DNA of 40,779 bases from NCBI GenBank assembly GCA_016201405.1, contig JACQCZ010000012.1:1-40779 (forward strand), written 5' to 3'. The position numbers and the translations under genes are program-made. How positions within the stretch are numbered: the stretch's first letter is position 1; each line of letters begins with the position of its first letter. Source of the stretch: Candidatus Acetothermia bacterium. Lineage in GTDB: Bacteria; Bipolaricaulota; Bipolaricaulia; RBG-16-55-9. Under the pieces are notes generated by a model, which saw only the letters and a list, made by a program, of their open reading frames with translations, had not been told where the DNA came from and did not search any database. Positions 8,181-16,347 of the stretch are shown piece by piece.

Positions 8181-8186
8181 TATAAT
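8181..8186 (+). promoter_or_regulatory. -10 box of a probable tig-clpP promoter
   Basis: A perfect TATAAT lies 5 bases after the panE stop and 30 bases before the tig start. I see no good -35 at the right distance (GTGATG at best), so it may be a weak or activated promoter. Confidence 0.4.
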
Positions 8187-8215
8187 GGCTCAAACTCAAG
8201 AGACGAGGAATTGAT

Positions 8216-9451
8216 GTGAAGACGACCGTTGAGACAAAGAGCGAGACCCAAACTCTGATCCATGTTGAGATTCCGCCGGAAGTTGTAACAAAAAAACTGC
8301 AGCACCTCTTGCAAGAGGTCTCTCGCACCTTCGAGGTGCCTGGCTTCCGCAAGGGGCACATCCCTCGTGCATTTTTAGAGAGCCGCTTTGGCAAGGATTT
8401 TTTGAATGAAGATGCGCAGCAGCAATTGATCGAAGAGCATCTTCCAAAGGCGATTGTGGAGAATCACATTGAGCCCGCTTCGCGCCCGCAGGCCAAAGTC
8501 ATTGATTTTGGCGAAGGAAAGCCATTTCAGTTCGACATCGAGGTCGAAATCTTTCCTGAAGTGAGGTTGCCCGATCCGTTGGCGATTGAGGTGGAGGCTC
8601 CAACAAAGCGCCGCATCACCAAAAAGCTGATCCAAGAGACGATCGAAAATCTGAAGGTGGATCACGCCACACTCATCCCGCGCGGTGAGAGCGAAGCCTC
8701 TCAGGCCAATGATGTAGTGGCAATTCGAGATGACAAAGGGAGAACCCAAGAGATCCAGGCTCGCGAGGACGGCTGGATGTCTGAGCTCATCGGGAAGAAG
8801 ATGGGAGATTCTGTCGAGTTAAAATCTTCGGATGATGAAACCATCCGAGTAAAGCTCGATGGCGTCAAGCGCATCGAGCTTCCTGACCTGGAGGAGCTGG
8901 CTCAATCTCTTGGTCACGCAAACACCGATGCCCTGCAAGAAGAAGTAGATAAGCAGCTCAAGGAGCGTGCTGAGCGAGATTATCAGCAGGCGTTGCGCAT
9001 AGCAATTCTTGACAATCTTGTGGATCAGGCTCCAGTCCAAGTGCCAGCGCAGCTCGTCGAAGAGTTGTTACAGCAGGATCTGGAGATTTTGCGCAAGAAC
9101 GGCCATGAGGCGACCGCAGAAGAGAGAGATAGGCTCAAAATTTCCGTCGGGCGCAGGGTCCACCGCGATCGCATCTTGCGCGCCGTCCGAGCCAAAGAGA
9201 ATATCTCATACACCGATCATGAGTTCGATGAGTTCTTGAAGAGTGAAGCTGAAAAGCGAAGTTCCAATCCAGTCAAATTCAGGGCTCTGCTAGAGCGCGA
9301 GGGGCAGCTCGAGCGGATTCGCAGCGATCAGGAGACTCAGCGCGTCCTGGATCATCTGGTTGGACTGGCCATCATCAAGAAGACCGCTGGCAAGAAGTCA
9401 AAGAAAGAGATCGGTGAAGAGCAGCACGAGGAAGAAGGGCAGGAGGACTAA
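8216..9451 (+). CDS. tig: Trigger factor (ribosome-associated chaperone)
   Basis: 411 residues. The N-terminal ribosome-binding domain carries the signature [13 protein letters not shown] (residues ~45-57) that docks on ribosomal protein L23. A central region at ~155-235 corresponds to the FKBP-type prolyl isomerase domain but is short and lacks the usual FKBP core motifs, so isomerase activity is doubtful. A long charged helical C-terminal domain follows, with an acidic tail ([11 protein letters not shown]). Starts at GTG 8216, seven bases from GAGGAA. Its stop overlaps the clpP start (TAATG), so the two are translationally coupled, as in many bacteria; clpX is not adjacent. Confidence 0.95.
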   Translation: MKTTVETKSETQTLIHVEIPPEVVTKKLQHLLQEVSRTFEVPGFRKGHIPRAFLESRFGKDFLNEDAQQQLIEEHLPKAIVENHIEPASRPQAKVIDFGEGKPFQFDIEVEIFPEVRLPDPLAIEVEAPTKRRITKKLIQETIENLKVDHATLIPRGESEASQANDVVAIRDDKGRTQEIQAREDGWMSELIGKKMGDSVELKSSDDETIRVKLDGVKRIELPDLEELAQSLGHANTDALQEEVDKQLKERAERDYQQALRIAILDNLVDQAPVQVPAQLVEELLQQDLEILRKNGHEATAEERDRLKISVGRRVHRDRILRAVRAKENISYTDHEFDEFLKSEAEKRSSNPVKFRALLEREGQLERIRSDQETQRVLDHLVGLAIIKKTAGKKSKKEIGEEQHEEEGQED

Positions 9452-10071
9452 TGAATCTGCAACGAGAGATGCAGCAGCTGATTCCCATTGTCATTGATCG
9501 TACAGGACAATACGAGCGCAGCTATGACATCTTTTCCCGCTTGTTGGAAGATCGCATCGTATTCATGCAGGGGCAAGTCGAAGACCACATGGCCAATCTC
9601 GTTGTGGCACAGCTTCTATTTTTAGCTGCAAAAGACCCCGAGCAAGATATTCAGATCTTTATCAACAGCCCTGGCGGAGTGATCACGGCAGGTCTGGCCA
9701 TCTACGACACGATTCAGTATATCAACTGTGACGTCACAACCATCTGTGTGGGACAAGCTGCCAGCATGGGCACGGTCATTCTCGCGGCTGGCACAAAAGG
9801 AAAACGGCTAGCTCTCCCCAACTCCCGCATTCATATCCACCAGCCGCTGGGCGGCGCCCAGGGACAGGCGATTGATATCAAGATTCAGGCCGAAGAGATT
9901 CTCAGGCTCCGCGAGCAGATCAATCAGATCTTTGTGCATCACACCGGGCAGACTCGGGAAAAGATTGAAAATGATACGGATCGTGATAGATTCATGTCTC
10001 CACAAGAGGCCGTTCAGTACGGACTTGTGGATGAAATTATCACGACCCGCAAGCCAATTTCGAAAAAGTAA
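9451..10071 (+). CDS. clpP: ATP-dependent Clp protease proteolytic subunit
   Basis: 206 residues, the usual length. Serine peptidase S14; forms the tetradecameric barrel that degrades substrates fed by ClpX or ClpA/C. The catalytic triad is visible: Ser105 in GQAASMG, His130 in HIHQPLGG and Asp179 in [24 protein letters not shown] and YGLVDEI are also diagnostic. A propeptide of about 10 residues is likely. It overlaps tig by one base and ends 25 bases before the convergent SLH gene. Confidence 0.97.
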   Translation: MNLQREMQQLIPIVIDRTGQYERSYDIFSRLLEDRIVFMQGQVEDHMANLVVAQLLFLAAKDPEQDIQIFINSPGGVITAGLAIYDTIQYINCDVTTICVGQAASMGTVILAAGTKGKRLALPNSRIHIHQPLGGAQGQAIDIKIQAEEILRLREQINQIFVHHTGQTREKIENDTDRDRFMSPQEAVQYGLVDEIITTRKPISKK

Positions 10072-10090
10072 GCTCTCGAGCTTCTCTTTG
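10070..10090 (+). terminator. Weak terminator-like hairpin after clpP
   Basis: AAGCT-CTCG-AGCTT (10070-10083) overlaps the clpP stop codon and is followed by CTCTTTG. The stem is short and the T-run poor. It lies between convergent genes, which is its only contextual support. Confidence 0.22.
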
Positions 10091-10096
10091 AATCTT

Positions 10097-10834
10097 CTAT
10101 TTCAGGGTCATTAAGCCGATCCCGACAATGGCGGCGCCAAGCGCAAAGAGGCCAATGATGCGGTTGGCTATGATTTGCTGATTGGTCTTGGCTAAGTCTT
10201 CTTCTGTCACAGTGGAAGCCTTGACCTGGAACTGCGTAAGCTGCGTCTTGAGATCACGAATCGTCTTCTCATTGTCATCAACCTGAGTCTTGAGGACTTT
10301 GATCTCGTCCGCTTGAGATTCAAGGTTTTGAATGCGCTGTGTCAGATTTGGATCGATGTCAGGCCGGGCAGACTTGAGTGTGCTGACATCGGTGGTGAGC
10401 TGATTGAGCTTGTCCGCGACTTTGTAGATCAGGTCGCGCAGGACGTCCAGATCTTCAGGCTTGATGGTGGTAGCCGTCGCATCGGGGTTGGTGACACCCG
10501 CCTGGTTCTTTAGGTTTTCCACATAGTTGAGGAGACGGCTCATCAGCTGTGCCACTTCATAGCGTGTAGCGGCCCGGTCTCCCTCAAACTTTCCACTGGG
10601 AAGCCCCTGAATGACTCCACGCTGGAGAAGATACTTCAGGCTCTCCATCGACCAGTGGTTGGCAGGAACGTCCGTAAAGATCCGGCTCCCTCCATTGTTA
10701 CTACCGCTTGCAGTAGTACTCCCACTGCCATTTTTGCTGCCCTGTGCAGGACCATCTGCCTGGGTAACGTAGGCCATCCCGACCAGGAACAACACGAATA
10801 CGAGCAAGGTCGAACGTATGACTAATCCTCTCAC
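10097..10834 (-). CDS. SLH-domain coiled-coil envelope protein (Omp-alpha-like)
   Basis: 245 residues. A signal peptide (~1-27) is followed by a Ser/Gly/Asn-rich spacer. One SLH domain at ~50-110 has IFTDVPANHWSMESLKYLLQ, then GVIQGLPSGKFEGDRAATRY. A heptad-rich coiled coil at ~125-215 precedes a C-terminal hydrophobic segment (IIGLFALGAAIVGIGLMTLK). This order is that of Omp-alpha of Thermotoga and SlpA-type proteins, which link the outer membrane or sheath to the cell wall; here the rod is much shorter. The gene starts at GTG 10834 behind AAGAAGGTGA. A 134-base gap separates it from lepB1, so it may have its own promoter. The role as an envelope tether is inference. Confidence 0.82.
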   Translation of the reverse strand: MRGLVIRSTLLVFVLFLVGMAYVTQADGPAQGSKNGSGSTTASGSNNGGSRIFTDVPANHWSMESLKYLLQRGVIQGLPSGKFEGDRAATRYEVAQLMSRLLNYVENLKNQAGVTNPDATATTIKPEDLDVLRDLIYKVADKLNQLTTDVSTLKSARPDIDPNLTQRIQNLESQADEIKVLKTQVDDNEKTIRDLKTQLTQFQVKASTVTEEDLAKTNQQIIANRIIGLFALGAAIVGIGLMTLK

Positions 10835-10968
10835 GATATCACCTTCTTGAAGGAATCTAGGGGTTACGATAGCGGAGAAGTTTGAGATTGGGAAAGCCCA
10901 GGTGTCCCTTTTTGAAGTCCCATATTGAAGTTTTGGCTTTACTAGCTACAGGCAAGATTTGACCGAAT

Positions 10969-11790
10969 TTACCAATTCGGTTCGCAATTCATGTTGCTAA
11001 TCTGGTCGAGTAGCCTCATCGTTTCAGCATAACTGGGACCCGGTGCGCTTCCAAAATAATTGTTCATCGGTCCGATGCGGTTGAAGGGCCAGACGCGTAA
11101 GAAAGGCTCTCCGATAAACTCTTCTTTGGGGAAGGTTCCCCAAAAGCGGCTGTCGGAGCTGTCATTGGTGCAGTCTCCAAGCGCAAAGTATTTCCCAGCA
11201 TCTACATGAAAATTGCAGGGGCCCGGATTATCAATACCCTCTTGAGCGCATGTATATTTGCGATCAAATGCAGGCCGATCAAGTACCGTGCCATTGACAA
11301 AGATCTTGCCCGCTTCAATCCTGATATCTGCGGGTCCTTCTGCTACCAGGCGCTTCACATAACGCACTTTGCATGGCTTCTCTTCACCCCAGTGCCAGAT
11401 CAAAAAGCCATCACGGCAATTCGAAGATTCGGGGTGCCAGAAGACGACAATGTCTCCTGGCTCCGGCTTCTGGAAGCCCAGCAAATACGTCAATTTATCC
11501 ACAAAAAAACTGTCACCCTCTAAGATCGTGGGAACCATCGAGCCTGTAGGAACGCGCATCCGCACAATGCCATAGCTCATTGTGAGCCAAGCCAGAAGCC
11601 CGGCAATGACAAGAACCTGTAGCCAGTCAAACGTCCAATCAACGCTCGGACCCGTAGAGAGACCGGCTTTGTTGAAGAGTCTGGATAAAAATGGCTTGCG
11701 CTTCTGAGGAGTCTGCTCTGATGCTGGGGCAGACTCACTCAATGGCTGAAGTTTCTCTGGCTGATTCTGCTCCTGATTATCTATGGGCAT
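10969..11790 (-). CDS. lepB: Signal peptidase I, copy 1
   Basis: 273 residues. Removes signal peptides from exported proteins at the outer face of the inner membrane. One N-terminal membrane segment lies at ~57-76; catalytic Ser84 is in RVPTGSMVPTI and the general base Lys146 in RYVKRLVA. Box E is GDCTNDSSDSRFWG in place of the usual GDNRDNS. Six cysteines (125, 140, 181, 192, 207, 269) all lie in the extracytoplasmic domain and are all kept in copy 2, so three disulfides are possible. Bases 11331-11698 are almost identical to copy 2. It follows copy 2 by 15 bases, with no strong ribosome site. Confidence 0.93.
   Translation of the reverse strand: MPIDNQEQNQPEKLQPLSESAPASEQTPQKRKPFLSRLFNKAGLSTGPSVDWTFDWLQVLVIAGLLAWLTMSYGIVRMRVPTGSMVPTILEGDSFFVDKLTYLLGFQKPEPGDIVVFWHPESSNCRDGFLIWHWGEEKPCKVRYVKRLVAEGPADIRIEAGKIFVNGTVLDRPAFDRKYTCAQEGIDNPGPCNFHVDAGKYFALGDCTNDSSDSRFWGTFPKEEFIGEPFLRVWPFNRIGPMNNYFGSAPGPSYAETMRLLDQISNMNCEPNW
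11331..11698 (-). repeat. Direct repeat shared by the two lepB genes, copy A
   Basis: 368 bases aligned without gaps to 12159-12526, covering the codons from the membrane segment to the catalytic Lys region. Differences are few and mostly clustered around the ESSNC/ESTLC codons. In the last ~215 bases only two or three differences are visible, including at third codon positions. This indicates a recent duplication or gene conversion. Confidence 0.85.
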
Positions 11791-11805
11791 GCTCTTAAAT
11801 TATAT

Positions 11806-12669
11806 TTACCAGTCAGGCTGACAATTTTCGTGGATCTGGTTGAGCAGCTTTAGGGTCTCTGGATAAGTCGGTCCGGGCGCACTCCCGAGATAGCTGTTCA
11901 TCGGTCCGATGCGGTTGAAGGGCCAGACACGGAAGAAGGGCTCTCCAATGAACTCTTCTTTGGCAAAGGTCCCCCAGTAGCGGCTATCTGCGCTGTTTAA
12001 GGTGCAATCTCCAAGCACAAAGTATTTCTCTGCGTCAACGTGGAAATTGCATGGTCCTGAGCCTGACCCGGGAGCGCATGTATATTTGCGATCAAAGGCG
12101 GGGCTAGTCAGCATTGTGCCATTGACATAGATCTTGCCCGCTTCAATCCGTATGTCCGCGGGTCCTTCTGCTACCAGGCGCTTCACATAACGCACTTTGC
12201 ATGGCTTCTCTTCACCCCAGTGCCAGATCAAAAAGCCATCACGGCACAGCGTCGACTCTGTGTGCCAGAAGACAACAATGTCTCCTGGCTCCGGCTTCTG
12301 GAAGCCCAATAAATACGTCAATTTATCCACAAAAAAACTGTCACCCTCTAAGATCGTGGGAACCATCGAGCCCGTAGGAACGCGCATCCGCACAATGCCA
12401 TAGCTCATTGTGAGCCAAGCCAGAAGCCCGGCAATGACAAGAACCTGTAGCCAGTCAAACGTCCAATCAACGCTCGGACTCGTAGAGAGACCGGCTTTGT
12501 TGAAGAGTCTGGATAAAAATGGCTTGTGCCGGGGCTGCAAATCTTCTGCAGCTGAAATGGGTAGATCAGGCTCAGGCAGACCCATATCGAGTCGATGTTC
12601 TTCTGAATCTGAAATCAACTGGGAAGATTGATGCTCTTCCGGCTCTCTCGGTGTCAGGTCCTCGTTCAT
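11806..12669 (-). CDS. lepB: Signal peptidase I, copy 2
   Basis: 287 residues, paralogue of the preceding gene product in tandem. Catalytic Ser101 and Lys163 are present, as is box E GDCTLNSADSRYWG. The same six cysteines appear at 142, 157, 198, 207, 222 and 283. The two proteins differ mainly in the cytoplasmic N-terminal 50 residues (here acidic, EEHQSSQ...), in the loop after YTCA and at the C-terminus. It begins 10 bases after the rplS stop; rplS followed by lepB is a common bacterial order. The divergent N-termini could give the copies different partners. Confidence 0.93.
   Translation of the reverse strand: MNEDLTPREPEEHQSSQLISDSEEHRLDMGLPEPDLPISAAEDLQPRHKPFLSRLFNKAGLSTSPSVDWTFDWLQVLVIAGLLAWLTMSYGIVRMRVPTGSMVPTILEGDSFFVDKLTYLLGFQKPEPGDIVVFWHTESTLCRDGFLIWHWGEEKPCKVRYVKRLVAEGPADIRIEAGKIYVNGTMLTSPAFDRKYTCAPGSGSGPCNFHVDAEKYFVLGDCTLNSADSRYWGTFAKEEFIGEPFFRVWPFNRIGPMNSYLGSAPGPTYPETLKLLNQIHENCQPDW
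12159..12526 (-). repeat. Direct repeat shared by the two lepB genes, copy B
   Basis: Partner of 11331-11698; same length, gap-free and nearly identical. Confidence 0.85.
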
Positions 12670-12679
12670 AGAGCGTAGT

Positions 12680-13039
12680 TTACTTGGCGTGCTGACGTCT
12701 CAGATAAAATGGACGAGCTCGTCGGACCTTCCCCTTTTCTATGACTTCAATCTTCTTGATTTTGGGTGAATAGATAGGGAATATCTTTTCTACGCCAATT
12801 CCAAAGGACTCTTTGCGTACCGTAAAGGTCTTGGATGTACCGCTCCCCTTGATCTGAAGGACAACGCCCTCAAAAAATTGGATGCGCTCCTTGCCCTCTT
12901 GGCTCACATCTGCAATCAGCTCATGGACGCGAATCTTGTCACCAGAGCCGAAGGTGACTGGCTCGCCTTTCTGGCCTTCACCTTCGCGGTCTAGCGTGCT
13001 GACAAGCTCAGCTTCAAGTGCTCGAATCATCGGGTTCAT
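12680..13039 (-). CDS. rplS: 50S ribosomal protein L19
   Basis: 119 residues. L19 lies at the subunit interface near bridge B8. Characteristic stretches are [61 protein letters not shown] and [22 protein letters not shown]. The start ATG 13039 is preceded by AAGGAG at 9 bases. It is expressed downstream of trmD and the SPOUT methyltransferase. Confidence 0.97.
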   Translation of the reverse strand: MNPMIRALEAELVSTLDREGEGQKGEPVTFGSGDKIRVHELIADVSQEGKERIQFFEGVVLQIKGSGTSKTFTVRKESFGIGVEKIFPIYSPKIKKIEVIEKGKVRRARPFYLRRQHAK

Positions 13040-13054
13040 GACGGCTTCTCCTTG

Positions 13055-13618
13055 CTACTCAGAGCGCCCGCGCAGCCGATAAAGAATGATCGCCGCTGCG
13101 GCACGCACCGAGAGGTGATTGTATTCCCCAGGGCCATAGATGGGGGGGAGCACAGCATCCACGCGCTGAACCACTTCTGAGGCCAACCCCCATCCCGTCC
13201 CAAAAACCAAATAGACAGGTCTGTCCTCTCCCTCAATCTGCGCTCTCAGCCTATCAAAAGTGACCCGCTCTTTGTGGAGGGATCGCGCTGAGGTCGCCAC
13301 GATCAAAGGTCTCTGCCCCTCGATATTCAGCACATGCGTTAGACTGTCGTCCAGGGTAGCAACTATCTCGGCTTGATGCAAGGCTTCTGCACGATGAGTG
13401 GTATCCTCTTCTTTGAGATCGAGCCAGTAGCGCTGGATTCGGTGGGCAATCTCCTGCTGCGATTTGAGCGGTGTGATCACATAATAACGCTTTACATCAA
13501 ATGTACGGGCGCTTCGGGCAATGTCATGCAGGTCAATCCCGGTCAGCGCTGAGGCGAGAATGCGCCCCTCGCGGTTCAGAATCGGCCAGTGGACGAGTCC
13601 AATATAAAGATTTCCCAT
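13055..13618 (-). CDS. SPOUT-family RNA methyltransferase (Methyltrn_RNA_4 type)
   Basis: 187 residues. It begins GNLYIGLVHWPILNREGRI and shows the SAM-knot elements VYLVFGTGWGLASEVVQ and LPPIYGPGEYNHLSVRAAAA, where NHLSVR is the family signature. This matches the PF09936 group, whose members sit between trmD and rplS in Thermotogae and some Firmicutes-like lineages. They are presumed tRNA or rRNA methyltransferases; the target base is not established to my knowledge. It lies 19 bases after trmD and 15 before rplS, so co-expression with ribosome biogenesis genes is clear. Confidence 0.82.
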   Translation of the reverse strand: MGNLYIGLVHWPILNREGRILASALTGIDLHDIARSARTFDVKRYYVITPLKSQQEIAHRIQRYWLDLKEEDTTHRAEALHQAEIVATLDDSLTHVLNIEGQRPLIVATSARSLHKERVTFDRLRAQIEGEDRPVYLVFGTGWGLASEVVQRVDAVLPPIYGPGEYNHLSVRAAAAIILYRLRGRSE

Positions 13619-13637
13619 GAATGAATTTATTTGTTTA

Positions 13638-14324
13638 TTAAGAGCCTTTATCGAGCAGATCCGGGCGATTCTCTCGCGTCTTTTCCAACGCCTTCATCAG
13701 CCTCCAGCGCTCGATCTCGGCATGATGCCCTGATAATAAAACTTCTGGGACTTTCATGCCTTCAAAATCGGGCGGGCGCGTATATTGCGGTGGTCCTAAC
13801 AGATTCTCTTTAGCAAATGAGTCTGCGTCAATGGACTCAGAATTGCCAAGCACACCTGGAATGAGCCTGCAAATTGCCTCTGTGACGACAAGCCCCGGAA
13901 GCTCACCACCACTTAGCACATAATCTCCAATAGAGATCTCATCGTTGGCAAGAGTATAGATCCGCTCGTCCATCTCTTGATAGCGCCCACAGAGCAGAAT
14001 GAGCCAGTTACTTGTTGAAAGATCTCGCGCATACGCCTGATGAAGGAGCTTTCCACGTGCGGAGAGAAGAATGACGCGAGGTTTCCCTTCTGCTAAATCA
14101 CGAATATGCTCGATGGCGCGAAAGAATGGCTCGGGCTTAAGCACCATGCCAGGTCCGCCGCCAAAGGGGCGGTCATCCACTTGCCTGTGCTTATCAAATG
14201 TAAAATCCCGGAGCTGATGAAAATAAATCTCGATGAGGCCATTCCCAATGGCCGTGCTGATCAGACCGCTCTGGAAATAGGGTTCAATGATCTCAGGAAA
14301 GAGTGTGACGATATCCACTCGCAT
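13638..14324 (-). CDS. trmD: tRNA (guanine37-N1)-methyltransferase
   Basis: 228 residues. Methylates G37 next to the anticodon to prevent +1 frameshifting. Begins MRVDIVTLFPE; contains DDRPFGGGPGMVLKPEP, then the trefoil-knot SAM site LLCGRYQEMDERI, NDEISIGDYVLSGGELP, and YTRPPDFEGMKVPEVLLSG. A GTG at 14354 would add 10 residues overlapping the khpA end; ATG 14324, four bases after the khpA stop, matches the family start. rimM, which usually precedes trmD, is absent here. Confidence 0.95.
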   Translation of the reverse strand: MRVDIVTLFPEIIEPYFQSGLISTAIGNGLIEIYFHQLRDFTFDKHRQVDDRPFGGGPGMVLKPEPFFRAIEHIRDLAEGKPRVILLSARGKLLHQAYARDLSTSNWLILLCGRYQEMDERIYTLANDEISIGDYVLSGGELPGLVVTEAICRLIPGVLGNSESIDADSFAKENLLGPPQYTRPPDFEGMKVPEVLLSGHHAEIERWRLMKALEKTRENRPDLLDKGS

Positions 14325-14328
14325 GCCA

Positions 14329-14619
14329 TTATTTGGTTTGAGCGCGGCGACCACCGCGAGAGCGGCGCTTCTGTCTGGGTTGTTGCAACTCTACCACGTC
14401 AATGATGACCTCTTTACCAGAGCGGCGGGAGATGGCATCCATGACGCAGCGCAGGTCTTCAACAGTCTGGCCTTTTTTGCCAAGGAGCCGCCCCAAATCG
14501 CCTTTGTTGGCGAAGATATTAAAGAGAACGATTTCAGTCGTCTCAATGCAGTCAATTCTCACCCTCTTGGGATCATCCACCAGGGGGTGAATGAGATACT
14601 CCAGAAGGCGGCGGAGCAT
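14329..14619 (-). CDS. khpA: KH-domain RNA-binding protein (KhpA/YlqC family)
   Basis: 96 residues, one KH domain: LLEYLIHPLVDDPKRVRI, then GDLGRLLGKKGQTVEDLR with the GxxG loop (GKKG). A basic tail (PRQKRRSRGGRRAQTK) is longer than usual and probably adds RNA affinity. KhpA proteins bind RNA, often as a KhpA-KhpB pair linked to cell-wall growth, and are typically encoded between rpsP and rimM/trmD as here. The start overlaps the rpsP stop (TAATG), so translation is coupled. Confidence 0.88.
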   Translation of the reverse strand: MLRRLLEYLIHPLVDDPKRVRIDCIETTEIVLFNIFANKGDLGRLLGKKGQTVEDLRCVMDAISRRSGKEVIIDVVELQQPRQKRRSRGGRRAQTK

Positions 14620-14861
14620 TACGTGCTCTTGATGCCGGCTTTGTTGATGACGGAGCGGGCTCGTGGAGAGACTTCGACTCCTTTACTTATCCACTCGGTG
14701 ATGCGCTCGCCCTTGAGCTGAATCTCATCGGTGTGTGGGTTGAAGGAGCCTAGCTCCTCGATCGGGCGTCCATTTCGGGCTGCCGACTCATCAATCACCA
14801 CGAGCCGAAAGGTATTCTGCCCTCGGCGACCTGTCTTCTTCAGTCGAATCTTTGCTGCCAT
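14619..14861 (-). CDS. rpsP: 30S ribosomal protein S16
   Basis: 80 residues, normal for S16. MAAKIRLKKTGRRGQNTFRL, VVIDESAARNGRPIEELGSF and NPHTDEIQLKGERITEWISK are diagnostic. S16 stabilises the 5' domain of 16S rRNA. A good AAAGGAGC ribosome site precedes the ATG. It lies 139 bases downstream of ffh with a possible separate promoter and overlaps khpA by one base. Confidence 0.97.
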   Translation of the reverse strand: MAAKIRLKKTGRRGQNTFRLVVIDESAARNGRPIEELGSFNPHTDEIQLKGERITEWISKGVEVSPRARSVINKAGIKST

Positions 14862-14950
14862 TTTGCTCCTTTCAAGTCAAATTGTAACTCAAGCGGAGAA
14901 TTCAAATCATACACATTGTTGAACGAAAATCCCCCTTGGGAATTGATCAA

Positions 14951-14980
14951 AGTATACTGAATGGGATTGTAGACGTCTAC
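14951..14980 (-). promoter_or_regulatory. Possible rpsP promoter with an overlapping palindrome
   Basis: On the minus strand TAGACG (14979-14974) and TATACT (14956-14951) are spaced by 17 bases. A perfect 12-bp palindrome GTAGACGTCTAC (14969-14980) covers the -35 and could be an operator. About 90 bases of leader would precede rpsP. The -35 matches the consensus at only four positions. Confidence 0.35.
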
Positions 14981-15000
14981 CTTGACTGTGAAATGAGATA

Positions 15001-16317
15001 CTAGAATGGAAATCCGCCTGGGGGCATCCGCCCCTTCATCTTCTTCATGCGCTGCATCATCTTTTTGGCATCTTTGAACTTTTTTAGAACACGGTTGACA
15101 TCTGTCACATCGGTTCCAGAGCCCTTTGCAATGCGCTTTTTACGGCTGCCATTGAGTAAGTCGGGCTTGCGTCGTTCTTCGGGCGTCATGGATTGAATAA
15201 TGGCTTCAACCCGAATCAGCTCCTTCTCATCAATCTTTACATCAGATCCTTTGAGACCGCTAAGACCGGGAATCTTATCCAAGATCTTGTCCAGAGGGCC
15301 GAGACTGCGAACTTGAGCCAGCTGCGCGCCAAAGTCTTCCAGATCAAATTTGTCTTTTTCAATTCTCTTGGCCAGCTCTTGAGCCTTCTTCACATCAATC
15401 TTGCTCTCGACCTCTTCAATCAGCGTGAGCACATCTCCCATCCCTAGAATGCGCTCGCCCAGCCTATCGGGGTGGAAAGGCTCGAAGTCTTCCAGCTTTT
15501 CGCCCACCCCCATAAAGACGATCGGGCGGCCCGTCACTTCGACCATGGAGATGGCCGCACCGCCCCGGGCGTCGCCATCCATCTTGGTCAGAATGATTCC
15601 TGTGATGGATAGTTTTTGATTAAATGCCTCTGCAATCGAGACGGCCTCTTGCCCTGTCATGGCATCGGCCACAATCAAGACCTCGTTGGGCTTTAGCTCA
15701 TTCTTTGTCTCTCGAAGCTCTTCCATCAGCTCTTCGTTGATCTGAAGGCGTCCTGCGGTGTCAATAATCACAATGTCAGCCAGCTGGCGAATTCCCTGGT
15801 TTTTTGCTCCGCGCGCAATCTCGAGTGGCGTCTTTCCTTGCGTATAGACGGGGATGTCGAGTGATTTTCCCAAAATCTCAAGCTGCTCGACGGCTGCCGG
15901 ACGCTGGATGTCAGTGGCAGCCAAGATGATCTTCTTCCCTTTCGCTTTGAAATAGCGCGCAAGCTTTCCAGTGGTGGTCGTCTTTCCAGAGCCTTGGAGT
16001 CCAACCATCATCCAGATGCTGGGGCGCTGACTGGCGTTGAGGTCCGTTCTCCTTTTACCCATCATCTCGACCAGCTCATCCCGCACGATCATGATGACCT
16101 GCTGACCCGGCGTCAGGCTCTCCGTGATATTCTGCCCCAGGGCCTTCTCTTTGACCTTGTCCACAAAGCGCTTGACCACTTTGTAATTGACATCGGCCTC
16201 TAACAGAGCCAGACGCACTTCGCGCAGCCCCTCATCAAGGTCCTTTTCAGTCAGCTTGCCCTTGCGTCTCAGATTGGTAAGGACTGAATTTAATCGTTGA
16301 CTCAGTGAATCAAACAT
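15001..16317 (-). CDS. ffh: Signal recognition particle protein Ffh
   Basis: 438 residues. Binds 4.5S RNA and signal sequences and targets ribosomes to FtsY. N domain from MFDSLSQRLNSVLTNLRRKG; G domain with GLQGSGKTTTTGKLARYFK (P-loop ~104-115), DIQRPAAVEQL, VIIDTAGRLQIN and LTKMDGDARGGAA. The C-terminal M domain holds SGTDVTDVNRVLKKFKDAKK and ends in Met-rich MMQRMKKMKGRMPPGG. The start is supported by AGGAG 10 bases upstream. It heads the ffh-rpsP-khpA-trmD cluster and begins 30 bases after the accC stop. Confidence 0.97.
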   Translation of the reverse strand: MFDSLSQRLNSVLTNLRRKGKLTEKDLDEGLREVRLALLEADVNYKVVKRFVDKVKEKALGQNITESLTPGQQVIMIVRDELVEMMGKRRTDLNASQRPSIWMMVGLQGSGKTTTTGKLARYFKAKGKKIILAATDIQRPAAVEQLEILGKSLDIPVYTQGKTPLEIARGAKNQGIRQLADIVIIDTAGRLQINEELMEELRETKNELKPNEVLIVADAMTGQEAVSIAEAFNQKLSITGIILTKMDGDARGGAAISMVEVTGRPIVFMGVGEKLEDFEPFHPDRLGERILGMGDVLTLIEEVESKIDVKKAQELAKRIEKDKFDLEDFGAQLAQVRSLGPLDKILDKIPGLSGLKGSDVKIDEKELIRVEAIIQSMTPEERRKPDLLNGSRKKRIAKGSGTDVTDVNRVLKKFKDAKKMMQRMKKMKGRMPPGGFPF

Positions 16318-16347
16318 TGAGATGATCTCCTAATTTAATTAAAAAAA

